This document shows positions 7,854 through 16,223 of a DNA stretch of 64,000 bases, in pieces. Under the pieces are notes generated by a model. It was not told the origin of the DNA. It made no database searches and saw only the letters and a program-made list of their open reading frames with translations. Made by a program: the position numbers and the translations under genes. Position 1 is the stretch's first letter, and each line of letters begins with the position of its first letter. This DNA is from Gaiellasilicea sp046594445 (lineage in GTDB: Bacteria; Actinomycetota; Thermoleophilia; Gaiellales; Gaiellaceae), in NCBI GenBank assembly GCA_046594445.1, contig JBKJSM010000057.1, forward strand, positions 1-64,000. The letters run 5' to 3'.

Positions 7854-8528
7854 TCAGTCGACGAGCTTGTAGCCCACCCCCCAGACGTTGACGACGAAGC
7901 GGTCTTCCGGCGAGCGCTCGAGCTTGTGTCGGAGGCGGGAGGCGTGCGAGTCGAGCGTCCGCGTCCGCGTGAAGGACCGGTAGCCCCAGACGTCGCGGAG
8001 CAGCTCGTCCTTCGTGAAGACGCGCTTCGGCGCGGCGGCGAGCGCGGAGAGGAGCTCGAACTCCTTGCCCGCGAGGTGGACGACCTCGCCGCCGACCCTG
8101 ACGACGCGGGCGAGCCGGTCGATCGTCAGCCCGTCCACCTCGGAGAGCGCCGGCGAGGGCGGCGCGACCCGCCGCAAAACAGCACGGATCCGAGCGAGCA
8201 GCTCGTCGTACACCACCGGCTGGTGCAGGTAGTCGTCCGCCCCTCTCTGGAAGGCCCGAACGCGATCGACCGCGTCCGCCTCCTCGGGGCCGAGGACGAT
8301 CACCGGCACGTCGCGGTTCCACGTCCGTCCGGGCTCGCCTTCGCGCAGCCGCGAGCAGAGGTCCAGCTCGCAGCAGAGCACGAGGTCGGGGTGCGTGCGC
8401 TCGGCGAGCGCGAGCGCCTCACCGCCGAAAGCCGCCTGGAGCACATGGAAGCCGTCGCTCGCAAGCTGCCGCTCGAGGTAGCCCCGCGTCGCGGCTTCCG
8501 GGTCTGCGAGCAGCAGGGCGGCTGTCAT
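7854..8528 (-). CDS. Orphan OmpR-family regulator with degenerate receiver
   Basis: 224 residues: a receiver-like domain at about 1-120 and a winged-helix DNA-binding domain at about 130-224 (ELLRDVWGY, VNVWGVGYKL). The wing is canonical, but the receiver active site is not. The position of the phosphoacceptor Asp is C53 (PDLVLCCEL), the conserved Thr is G80, and the conserved Lys before Pro is Q103. It should not be controlled by ordinary Asp phosphorylation. No histidine kinase lies next to it. It probably binds DNA constitutively or responds to another signal. Confidence 0.85.
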   Translation of the reverse strand: MTAALLLADPEAATRGYLERQLASDGFHVLQAAFGGEALALAERTHPDLVLCCELDLCSRLREGEPGRTWNRDVPVIVLGPEEADAVDRVRAFQRGADDYLHQPVVYDELLARIRAVLRRVAPPSPALSEVDGLTIDRLARVVRVGGEVVHLAGKEFELLSALAAAPKRVFTKDELLRDVWGYRSFTRTRTLDSHASRLRHKLERSPEDRFVVNVWGVGYKLVD

Positions 8529-8624
8529 AGCTCGAAGCTAGCAACGGGCGGTGGGCGCGGAAAGATGTCCTTTCCAACAACTTCGCCACGATCCATCCCC
8601 ACGCGGCTCGTTGGGACAGGGGCG

Positions 8625-10301
8625 CTAAAGCCGGCCGCTGCGCATGACGCCGACCAGCAGCCACGCCCCGAGCACGCCAGAGACCAGGAACCCGATCACG
8701 GAGAGAAAGTGGATGCCGAGGATGCGCGGGCCGTCGGTGGCGAGAATCCCGATCACCGACGATCCGAGCAGCCCGCCGGCAACGACGAGCGCGACGACGA
8801 GCCGGTTGAAGACGACGTCGAGCTTGTGCATGAACTCGTCCAGGCCCTTGTGCACGAAGCCGACCTCGATCCGCCCGTCCCGCATGTCCTGGAGCACGTC
8901 GTGCACCTGGTAGGGCAGCTCGCGCGCGATTCCGAGGAGCTCCCGACCCTCTTTCTGAGCCCGCATCGCCATCCGCGCGGGCGTGAAGCGCTCGAACATG
9001 AGGGCCCGCGCGTACGGCTGCGCCACCTCGAAGACGTTGAACTCGGGATAGAGGTCGACGCCGACGGCGCCGAGCGTCGCGATCGCCTTGTCGAGCAGCA
9101 CGAAGCGCGTCGGTAGGCGCAGGTTCATCGTGTAGATCAGCCCCAGCGCCTCGCGAATCACTTGGATCGGATCGATCTCCTTGAGGCTGGCGCCGTAGTA
9201 GCGGTAGAAGAGCTCGCGCAGCTCGGCGACGAACTCCTCCTCTCGCTCCTTCGGATAGCGGACGCCAAGCTCGGCCAGCCGCCGCGGGATCGCCTCCACG
9301 TTCTCCGTCGCTGCGTCCACGAACAGACCCGTGACGCGCGAGAGGTCCTCGTCGGTCAGCTTCCCGACAAGGCCGAAGTCGCCGAGCCCGATCCGCGCTC
9401 CCTCGAGGACGAGGATGTTCGCCGGATGCGGGTCGCCGTGGAAGAACCCGTGCCGGAAGATCATCTCCATCCACGTCTCGGTGATCCGGTAGGCGAGCTC
9501 GCGCCGCTCCTCGAGCGAGGTCACGTCGTAGTCGAGATCGACGAGCTGGACGCCGTCCAGGAACTCGAGCGTCAGCATCCGCGTGCCGCAGTAGTTCCAG
9601 TAGACCTTGGGCACGACGACGAGCTCGGAGTCGGCGAAGTTGCGCCGGATCGTGTCGGCATGCCGCGCCTCGAGCTTGTAGTCGAGCTCCTGGCGGATGA
9701 AGCGCGCGAACTCCTCGACGAGCGCCTGCGCGTCGACGAAGTCGAGCGAACGGACGCGCTCCTTGATCAGCCGCGCCGCCTGGTAGAGCAGTGCGAGGTC
9801 GTCCTCGATCTGGCTTGGCGCGTTCGGCCGCTGCACCTTCACCGCGACCTCGTCCCCGTTCGGGAGCTGGGCCCGGTGCACCTGGCCGATCGACGCTGCG
9901 GCGATCGGCCGCTCGTCGAAGCGGAGGAACCCCTGCTCGATCGTCATCCCGAGCTCTGCCTCGACGACCTCGCGGACCTGCGCGAAGGCGAACGGGCGGA
10001 CGTCGTCCTGAAGGCTGCGGAGCTCGGCGACGATGTCTGGCGGGACGACGTCCGGCCGGGTCGAGAGCAGCTGCCCGAACTTGACGAACGTCGGGCCGAG
10101 CTCGTCGAGCATCTCGCGCAGGTGCCGGCCGCGGTCGGAGCCGATCGCGGCGTCGACCGGGTCGACGTCCACACGCGCCGTCCAGGGGAGCAGGTCGGTC
10201 AGCTTGTGGCGCTCGAAGAAGTAGCCAAAGCCGTGGCGGACCGCGACCTGCGCGATCTCGGAGAGCCGGCCGATCTTTCGTGTGCGCGGACGGGTGGACA
10301 C
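8625..10301 (-). CDS. UbiB/ABC1-family atypical kinase, membrane-anchored
   Basis: 558 residues from GTG 10301. The ADCK/UbiB signatures are present: the Ala-rich loop AAASIGQVH, the Lys in VAVKVQRPN, the FHGDPHPAN catalytic loop and an LGDFGLVGKL metal site. Two hydrophobic helices near the C-terminus (from about residue 495) form the membrane hairpin. Family members are ATPases supporting quinone or lipid metabolism; in a menaquinone-using actinobacterium the exact role is unknown. The reading frame runs to an ATG at 10364, but those codons lie inside hairpin element B, so I chose the later GTG. Confidence 0.88.
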   Translation of the reverse strand: MSTRPRTRKIGRLSEIAQVAVRHGFGYFFERHKLTDLLPWTARVDVDPVDAAIGSDRGRHLREMLDELGPTFVKFGQLLSTRPDVVPPDIVAELRSLQDDVRPFAFAQVREVVEAELGMTIEQGFLRFDERPIAAASIGQVHRAQLPNGDEVAVKVQRPNAPSQIEDDLALLYQAARLIKERVRSLDFVDAQALVEEFARFIRQELDYKLEARHADTIRRNFADSELVVVPKVYWNYCGTRMLTLEFLDGVQLVDLDYDVTSLEERRELAYRITETWMEMIFRHGFFHGDPHPANILVLEGARIGLGDFGLVGKLTDEDLSRVTGLFVDAATENVEAIPRRLAELGVRYPKEREEEFVAELRELFYRYYGASLKEIDPIQVIREALGLIYTMNLRLPTRFVLLDKAIATLGAVGVDLYPEFNVFEVAQPYARALMFERFTPARMAMRAQKEGRELLGIARELPYQVHDVLQDMRDGRIEVGFVHKGLDEFMHKLDVVFNRLVVALVVAGGLLGSSVIGILATDGPRILGIHFLSVIGFLVSGVLGAWLLVGVMRSGRL

Positions 10302-10343
10302 GACACCAGTGTTCCACGCCGCGCGCCCAAGTCCCTGTCCCTT

Positions 10344-10411
10344 GCGCAAGACCGAAATCCGCACAAGCGGATTCCGATCGCGCCAGACCCCTGAAGGGTC
10401 GCTGCGCTCCC
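10344..10411. repeat. Two-hairpin intergenic element, copy B
   Basis: It aligns with the element at 7304-7372: GCGCA, a hairpin with AATCCGC-ACAA-GCGGATT core (10356-10373, extended by imperfect pairs), ATCGCGC, then AGACCCCTGAAGGG and CGCTGCGC. The first stem is less perfect than in copy A and the second hairpin is degraded. It sits between the divergent ubiB and antiporter starts and ends 16 nt before the antiporter GTG, so here it is in the promoter/leader region. Confidence 0.65.
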
Positions 10412-10426
10412 TGCCAAGATGGAGAC

Positions 10427-11884
10427 GTGGACGAAGGCCTGTTGCTCCTGCTCGTCGGCGCGGTCCTCGCTGCGAGCATCGTCCTCGCGCTCGGAGCAGC
10501 GAGAACGGGCTTGCCGGTGCTTGTCGTCTTCCTCGCGCTCGGGATGCTGCTCGGCTCCGAGGGGCCCGGCGGAATCGACTTCGACGACTCGGAGCTCGCC
10601 CGCAGGGTCGGAATGGTCGGGCTCGCGCTGATCCTCTACGAGGGCGGGTTGCAGACCTCGTGGCGCCGGCTGCGGCAGATCGCCGTGCCGGCGGCGCTGC
10701 TGAGCACGGTCGGGGTCGTCGTCAGCGCGCTCCTCACCGGCGTCGCCGCCTACTGGCTCTTCGACCTCTCGTGGCTCGAGTCGATCCTCCTCGGCGCCGT
10801 CGTCGCCGCCACCGACGCGGCCGCAGTGTTCGCGACGCTCCGCGCCACCCACATCCGCCGCACGCTGGCGCGCACGCTCGAGGCCGAGTCGGGCGGAAAC
10901 GACCCGATGGGCATCGCGCTCACGCTCGGCTTGATCGCCTGGATCGAGCGGCCGGACTCGTACGGGCTCGACGACCTCACGTTTCTCGTCGTCGAGCAAA
11001 TCGGCCTCGGGCTCCTGGTCGGAGTCGCGCTAGGCGCCGCCGCGATCTGGGTCTTCGGGCGGCTCCCCCACTCGATCGGCGCGTTCGCACCGGTGGCCTC
11101 CGTGGCCGCGGGCGCACTCTCCTTCGGCGCCGCCGACGTGATCGGCGGCAGCGGCTTCCTCGCGGTCTATCTCGTCGGCCTCGCGGTCGGCAGCACGCCG
11201 TCGCGCTACCGTCGCCAGCTCGTCGCCTTCCACGAGGGACTCGCCTTCCTCGCGCAGGTTGCGGTCTTCATCGTCTTCGGCCTGCTCGTCTTCCCGAGCG
11301 AGCTGCTGGACGTAGCGCTCCCCGGCCTGGCGCTGGCGCTGCTGCTGATGCTCGTGATCAGGCCGGCCGCCGTGCTCGCGTCGACGCTCTTCACCGGTCA
11401 CACGCGGTCGGACCGGCTGCTGCTGGGCTGGGCGGGTCTGAGGGGCGCGGTGCCGATCGTGCTCGCGACGTACGTGCTCTCCTCCGACGTGCCTCACAAG
11501 GAGACGATCTTCAACGCCGTTTTCTTCGTCGTCGTAATCTCCACGATCGTGCAGGGGACGAGTCTCGAGTGGCTCGCCGGGCGGCTCGGACTGCTCTCGC
11601 CCGCGCCACCGGTGCACGAGGCGCCACTCGAGGTCGGTCCGCTGAGCCAGCTCGATCTCGTCGACTTCGTCGTATCGGGGAACCACGCGATCGCCGGCTC
11701 GGCGGTGCGGGAGCTGGGACTGCCGCGCACGGCGCTGATCGCGGTGATCACCCGGGGCGAGGACACGATCCCGCCGCGCGGCGCCACCATCGTCGAGTCG
11801 GGCGACCGCCTCTTCGTGCTCGCCCCCCGCAGCATGCGGGCCGATCTGGAGGACGTCTTCTCTCGCTGGCGGAGGTTGGTCTAG
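10427..11884 (+). CDS. CPA1 K+/Na+:H+ antiporter with TrkA-C domain (NhaP2/CvrA-like)
   Basis: 485 residues from GTG 10427, which lies just after hairpin element B. About twelve hydrophobic segments cover residues 1-390, with the ATDAAAVFATL and ESGGNDPMGIAL motifs of the NhaP2 antiporter core, where the NDP Asp is the ion site. A soluble TrkA-C (RCK C-terminal) domain follows at about 405-480, a ligand-binding module that regulates such exchangers. It likely expels K+ or Na+ against protons at the inner membrane. Its stop shares a CTAG with convergent argF. Confidence 0.88.
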   Translation: MDEGLLLLLVGAVLAASIVLALGAARTGLPVLVVFLALGMLLGSEGPGGIDFDDSELARRVGMVGLALILYEGGLQTSWRRLRQIAVPAALLSTVGVVVSALLTGVAAYWLFDLSWLESILLGAVVAATDAAAVFATLRATHIRRTLARTLEAESGGNDPMGIALTLGLIAWIERPDSYGLDDLTFLVVEQIGLGLLVGVALGAAAIWVFGRLPHSIGAFAPVASVAAGALSFGAADVIGGSGFLAVYLVGLAVGSTPSRYRRQLVAFHEGLAFLAQVAVFIVFGLLVFPSELLDVALPGLALALLLMLVIRPAAVLASTLFTGHTRSDRLLLGWAGLRGAVPIVLATYVLSSDVPHKETIFNAVFFVVVISTIVQGTSLEWLAGRLGLLSPAPPVHEAPLEVGPLSQLDLVDFVVSGNHAIAGSAVRELGLPRTALIAVITRGEDTIPPRGATIVESGDRLFVLAPRSMRADLEDVFSRWRRLV

Positions 11885-12798
11885 TGAACGGTCAGAGCGA
11901 GTAGCGCCTTGGCCGTGTGCAGGCGGTTCTCGGCCTCGTCCCAAACGGCGCTGCGTTGCCCATAAAGGATGTCCGCGTCGATCTCCTCGCCGGGGTGCGC
12001 GGGCAGGCAGTGGAGCACGATCGCGTCCGGGTCGGCGAGCGCCAGCAGGCCCTCGTCGACGGTGTAGCCGGAGAAGGCGCGTAGCCGCTCGGCGCGCTCC
12101 GCCTCCTGCCCCATGCTCGTCCAGACGTCCGTCACGACGACATGGGCGCCCGCGGCCGCCTCTCGCGGGTCGCGGACGACCGGGATCGACTTGTCGTCGG
12201 GCTCGTAGCCGGGCGGAGCGGCGCAGACGAGCTCGGCGCCGAGCAGGCGGCAAGCCTCCGACAGCGAGAGGCAGACGTTGTTGCCGTCGCCGATCCAGGC
12301 GACGTGGAGCCCTTCGACGGAGCCGAAGCGCTCACGCATCGTCTGCACGTCAGCGAGCGCCTGGAGCGGATGCGCCTCGTCGGTGAGCGCGTTGACGACC
12401 GGGATCGAGGCCGCGGCGGCAAACGCCTCCAGCTCCGAATGGGAGTAGGTGCGGATCGCGATCGCGTCGAGGTAGCGGGAGAGAACGCGCACCGTGTCCT
12501 CGACGGGCTCGCCGCGCGCAAGCTGGAGCTGGTCGTCCGGCAGATAGAGCGCCGTCATGCCGAGGTGGGCCGCCGCGACCTCGAGCGAGACCCTCGTCCG
12601 CGTCGAGTGCTTGCGGAAGACCAGGCCGAGGGTGCGCCCCTCGAGCAAGCGGTGCGGCTCGCGCGAGCGCTGCTTCTCCTTCAGCTCGTCGGCGAGGTCG
12701 AGCACCGCCTCGAGCTCGGCGGCGGTCCAGTCGCGCACGCGTGCCAGCGAGCGGCCGCGGAGGTCGACCCCCAACGCGCGCGGCAGCGTCACCGCCAC
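11881..12798 (-). CDS. argF: Ornithine carbamoyltransferase
   Basis: 305 residues. It makes citrulline from ornithine and carbamoyl phosphate. The carbamoyl-phosphate motif STRT is at 65-68, followed by HPLQALADVQ and the ornithine-site HCLPAHPGEE near the C-terminus. GTG 12798 shares one base with the argR stop (TAGTG). Last gene of the arginine operon; argG and argH are not in the window. Confidence 0.95.
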   Translation of the reverse strand: MAVTLPRALGVDLRGRSLARVRDWTAAELEAVLDLADELKEKQRSREPHRLLEGRTLGLVFRKHSTRTRVSLEVAAAHLGMTALYLPDDQLQLARGEPVEDTVRVLSRYLDAIAIRTYSHSELEAFAAAASIPVVNALTDEAHPLQALADVQTMRERFGSVEGLHVAWIGDGNNVCLSLSEACRLLGAELVCAAPPGYEPDDKSIPVVRDPREAAAGAHVVVTDVWTSMGQEAERAERLRAFSGYTVDEGLLALADPDAIVLHCLPAHPGEEIDADILYGQRSAVWDEAENRLHTAKALLALTVH

Positions 12799-13259
12799 TA
12801 CGTGTCGCCCTCGAGATGATGCAACAGCTGCTCGGCGAGCTCGGCGCCGGTGATCCAGTCGCGTGCGGCGAGGAAGATCGTGTCGTCGCCGGCGATGCAG
12901 CCAGCTACCTCCGGCACACCGGCCTCGTCGAACGCGAGCGCGAGCGCGTTCGCATGACCGGGCGGCGTCCGGATGACGACGAGGTTCCCGGTCGGCTCGA
13001 GCACGGTCGCCCAGCGGCGCAGAGCGGCGGTCAGCTCGCTCAGGCGGTCGAGGTCGGCCGCGCCGGGGAGCGCGTAGACGAGCCGACCGTGGTCGCCGCG
13101 CACCTTCACGAGCCCGAGCTGGGAGATGTCGCGCGAGACCGTCGCCTGCACGGCCTCGAGCCCTTCGTTGCGCAGCGCCTCGACGACGTCGCTCTGCGTA
13201 GAGAGCTCTCGCTCGCCGACGAGCCGGAGAATCGCGCCCTGCCGCTCGAACTTGTTCAT
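12798..13259 (-). CDS. argR: ArgR, arginine-responsive repressor
   Basis: 153 residues with the N-terminal winged helix (TQSDVVEALRNEGLEAVQAT, then VSRDISQLGLVKV) and the C-terminal hexamerisation and arginine-binding domain with the GDDTIF motif. It represses arginine synthesis when arginine is abundant. ATG 13259 has a strong GGAGG site inside the end of argD and overlaps the argD stop by 4 nt. Sitting inside the operon it controls gives a direct feedback loop on the putative operator at 17201-17235. Confidence 0.93.
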   Translation of the reverse strand: MNKFERQGAILRLVGERELSTQSDVVEALRNEGLEAVQATVSRDISQLGLVKVRGDHGRLVYALPGAADLDRLSELTAALRRWATVLEPTGNLVVIRTPPGHANALALAFDEAGVPEVAGCIAGDDTIFLAARDWITGAELAEQLLHHLEGDT

Positions 13260-14395
13260 GCAAGTACCTCCTGGAGTCGTGCCAGTCCGAGCTCCAGCTC
13301 CTCGGTGGCGATTGTCAACGGCGGCGTCAGCCGCAGCACGGTGTCCCCGGCAGTGCCGACGAGCAGGCCGGCGGCGAGGCAGTCGGCGACGACGGGCGCG
13401 GCGGAGCGGTCGAGCTCGGCGCCCAGCATCAGGCCGCGGCCGCGCACCTCGACGACGCCCGGAAGCGTTGCGAGGCCGGCCGCGAGAAGCTCGCCCTTGC
13501 TCCGGACGGAGTCGAGCAGCGGCTCGTCGATCGCGCCGAGGACGGCGCACGCGGCCGCGCTGGGAACGGGGCTGCCGCCGAAGGTGCTGCCGTGATCGCC
13601 GGGGACGAGGCCCTCGGGGGCGCCGTCGGCGACGAGCAGCGCGCCGATCGGCAGCCCGTTCGCGAGTCCCTTGGCGAGGGCGACCGCGTCAGGAGCGACG
13701 CCGAGCTGCTCCCAGGCGAAGAAGGTGCCGGTCCGTCCCATCCCGCACTGCACCTCGTCGAAGACGAGCAGCGCACCGTGCTCGTCGGCCAGCGCCCGTG
13801 CGGCGGCGAGGAACTCCGGGGTGGCCGGATGGATCCCACCCTCCCCCTGGATCGGCTCGATCAGGATCGCGGCGGTGGCGGGGCCGACGAGGGCGGCGAG
13901 CGATGCGACGTCGTTCAGCCGTGCGAAGGTCGCTGCGGGAGCGAGCGGCTCGAACGCGGCGCGCTTGGCGGGCTGGCCGGTGACAGCGAGCGCGCCGTGC
14001 GTGCGGCCGTGGAACGAGCCCTCGAGCGCGACGACGCCCGGCCGGCCGGTTGCCTTGCGCGCCCACTTGAGCGCCGCTTCGATCGCCTCTGCGCCGGAGT
14101 TGCAGAAGAAGGCCCGGGCGCCGCCGAAGCGGTCGGAGAGGAGCCCGGCGAGCCGGATCATCGGCTCGGTGGAGTACAGGTTGGAGGTGTGCCAGAGCGC
14201 GTCGAGCTGCTCGTGGACGGCGGCGAGCGGCGCCGGATGGCAGTGGCCGAGGCTGACGACCGCAATCCCGGCGAGCAGGTCGAGATACCGCTTGCCCTCC
14301 GCGTCGACGAGCCAGGCGCCCTCGCCGGAGACGAAGGTGACGTCGGCGCGCGCGTAGGTCGGCAGCAGCGCGGCGGAGGAGTGCGCGATGCTCAC
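13256..14395 (-). CDS. argD: Acetylornithine aminotransferase
   Basis: 379 residues, class III PLP aminotransferase. CNSGAEAIEAALKWARK binds the cofactor phosphate, FDEVQCGMGRTG carries the pyridine-contacting Asp, and LAKGLANG places the Schiff-base Lys at 242. It converts N-acetylglutamate semialdehyde to N-acetylornithine, step four of the pathway. It overlaps both neighbours by 4 nt (argB upstream, argR downstream). Confidence 0.94.
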   Translation of the reverse strand: MSIAHSSAALLPTYARADVTFVSGEGAWLVDAEGKRYLDLLAGIAVVSLGHCHPAPLAAVHEQLDALWHTSNLYSTEPMIRLAGLLSDRFGGARAFFCNSGAEAIEAALKWARKATGRPGVVALEGSFHGRTHGALAVTGQPAKRAAFEPLAPAATFARLNDVASLAALVGPATAAILIEPIQGEGGIHPATPEFLAAARALADEHGALLVFDEVQCGMGRTGTFFAWEQLGVAPDAVALAKGLANGLPIGALLVADGAPEGLVPGDHGSTFGGSPVPSAAACAVLGAIDEPLLDSVRSKGELLAAGLATLPGVVEVRGRGLMLGAELDRSAAPVVADCLAAGLLVGTAGDTVLRLTPPLTIATEELELGLARLQEVLA

Positions 14396-15063
14396 GCCAG
14401 CACCGCCGTGGCGCCGATCTCGGCCGCGACGCCGCCGCGGGCCGCGTCGATCGCGGCGCGCAGCTTGGGGACGATTCCGCCGGTGAGCTCGCCGGCGTCG
14501 AGCATCCGCTCGGCCTCGACGCCCTGAATCGTGGCGGCGACGGCACCACCGAGCAAAACGCCCGGGACGTCGGTCAGGAAGAGGATCCGCTCGGCGCCCA
14601 GCCCGATCGCAAGCGCGGCGGCAGCCTCATCCGCGTTGACGTTGAGGGGGCCGGCCGCAAGCGGCGCCACGACGGGGATCATTCCGGCCGCGAGCGCGTC
14701 GGCGACCGCGGCGGGCCTGGACGGGATCGCCGCGCCGACGAGCCCGAGCTCCGGCACCGCCCGTGCCTGGAGGCCGATCTCGTCCCCGAAGAGCGGCACC
14801 GTCAATGGCCCGAGCGCGGCGCAGATCTCCGCGTTCACGCCCGCGAGCGACGCCCGGACGACGTCGAGCCCTGCCGTGGTGGTGACGCGCCGCCCGCCGA
14901 TGAAGACGATGTCGAGGCCGAGGCGGCGCATCTCGGCTGAGATCTGCGGTCCGGCTCCGTGCACCACGCAGACGGCGTGGTCAGGCGTCAGCAGCGCGAT
15001 CAGGTCGCTCGCCTCCGAGGCGACGGCGCCGCCGAGCTTGACGACGACAACCGGCTTCTTCAT
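14392..15063 (-). CDS. argB: Acetylglutamate kinase, C-terminally short
   Basis: 223 residues against about 260-300 for typical ArgB. It phosphorylates N-acetylglutamate. The N-terminal VVVKLGGA ATP motif, the VVHGAGPQI glycine turn, LNVNADEAAAALA and ILFLTDVPGVL are all present, as is TGGIVPKLRAA. Reading stops soon after GGVAAEIGATAVLA, so the usual final strand and helix (with the DGR and EL.T..G.GT region) are missing. Since the stop is embedded in the argD start (4-nt overlap) this looks like the native end, not a sequencing error. It also lacks the N-terminal helix of arginine-inhibited hexameric forms. Confidence 0.9.
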   Translation of the reverse strand: MKKPVVVVKLGGAVASEASDLIALLTPDHAVCVVHGAGPQISAEMRRLGLDIVFIGGRRVTTTAGLDVVRASLAGVNAEICAALGPLTVPLFGDEIGLQARAVPELGLVGAAIPSRPAAVADALAAGMIPVVAPLAAGPLNVNADEAAAALAIGLGAERILFLTDVPGVLLGGAVAATIQGVEAERMLDAGELTGGIVPKLRAAIDAARGGVAAEIGATAVLA

Positions 15064-16223
15064 GTCCGATAGTCCGCGTTGATGCGGACGTAGTCGTAGG
15101 ACAGGTCGCTCGTCAGGTAGCTCGCGCTGCCCTCGCCGAGCCCCAGATCGAGCTCGATGCGGCAGACGCCGTTCGAGACGTCGGGCTCGACGCCCTGGGG
15201 CGTGCCTTGCTCGAGCACGACCGTGCCGTTGTAGGAAAGCCGGACGCGGCTCGTCTCGACCGAGGCGAAGCCGCCGTTGAAGGGGGCGGAGCCGGCCGCG
15301 GCGAGCACCCGGCCCCAGTTCGCGTCGTGGCCGAAGAGGGCGGTCTTGACGAGCGGCGAGGTCGCGATCCGGGCGGCGATCGCCCGCGCCTGGGCGCCGT
15401 CGACCGCGCCGGTGACCTCGATCTCGGCGAGCACGGTCGCGCCCTCCCCGTCGGCGACGATCTGCTGCGCGAGCTCGTCGCAGACCCGTCCGAGCGCGAG
15501 CGCGAACGCGACGTCCGAGGCGGGAGTCCGCTCGACCCCGCTGGCGCCGTTCGCGAGCAGGCACACCGCGTCGTTCGTGGAGCACTCGCCGTCCACCGTG
15601 ATCGAGTTGAAGCTGTGCGCGACCGCCGGCCGGAGGAAGTCGATCGACTCGCCCGCCTCGAGCGGGTAGTCGGTGGTGACGACGGCGAGCATCGTCGCGA
15701 GTTGCGGATGGATCATCCCGGAGCCCTTCGCCATCCCGCCGACGGTGAAGCCGTCCAGCGAGACCGCCGACTCCTTCGTGCGGGTGTCGGTGGTCAGGAT
15801 CGCGTTCGCGGCGTCGCTACTGCCCGCGACGTCCAGCGCGGGCGCCGCGTCGCGCAGACCGGCGAGCACCTTGTCGAGCGGGAGCAGCGCGCCGATCACA
15901 CCGGTCGAGAGGACGAGCACCTCCTCGGGCTCGAGGCGGAGCAGCCGGCCCGCCTCGGCGCAGGTCGCTAGCGCGTCGAGTTCTCCCCGCTTGCCTGTGG
16001 CGGCGTTCGCGACGCCCGAGTTGATCACGATCGCCTGCGGCTCGGCGACCGCGAGGTGCTCCTTCGAGACGACGACGGGCGCGGCCAGCACCTGGTTGAC
16101 GGTGAACATGGCCGCGCCGACCGCGGGCGTCGTCGAGCGCACGATCGCGAGATCGAGCCCCTTGCGCCGGATGCCCGCCTGGACGCCCGAGGCGACGAAC
16201 CCCTTGGCTGCGGTGACGCTCAT
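15060..16223 (-). CDS. argJ: ArgJ, ornithine acetyltransferase (probably bifunctional)
   Basis: 387 residues. It transfers acetyl from N-acetylornithine to glutamate, closing the acetyl cycle. The self-cleavage site is visible in KGSGMIHPQLATMLA: cleavage is expected before T177, which becomes the nucleophile. ATG 16223 (MSVTAAKGF) begins the family-typical start and overlaps the argC stop. With no separate argA or argE here, ArgJ may also supply N-acetylglutamate from acetyl-CoA; that is inference. Confidence 0.94.
   Translation of the reverse strand: MSVTAAKGFVASGVQAGIRRKGLDLAIVRSTTPAVGAAMFTVNQVLAAPVVVSKEHLAVAEPQAIVINSGVANAATGKRGELDALATCAEAGRLLRLEPEEVLVLSTGVIGALLPLDKVLAGLRDAAPALDVAGSSDAANAILTTDTRTKESAVSLDGFTVGGMAKGSGMIHPQLATMLAVVTTDYPLEAGESIDFLRPAVAHSFNSITVDGECSTNDAVCLLANGASGVERTPASDVAFALALGRVCDELAQQIVADGEGATVLAEIEVTGAVDGAQARAIAARIATSPLVKTALFGHDANWGRVLAAAGSAPFNGGFASVETSRVRLSYNGTVVLEQGTPQGVEPDVSNGVCRIELDLGLGEGSASYLTSDLSYDYVRINADYRT

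Noticed and set aside
8558..8580. Possible GGAAAG/CTTTCC terminator before the degenerate regulator
   Set aside because: The stem is only 6 bp with no T-tract; I could not tell it from chance.
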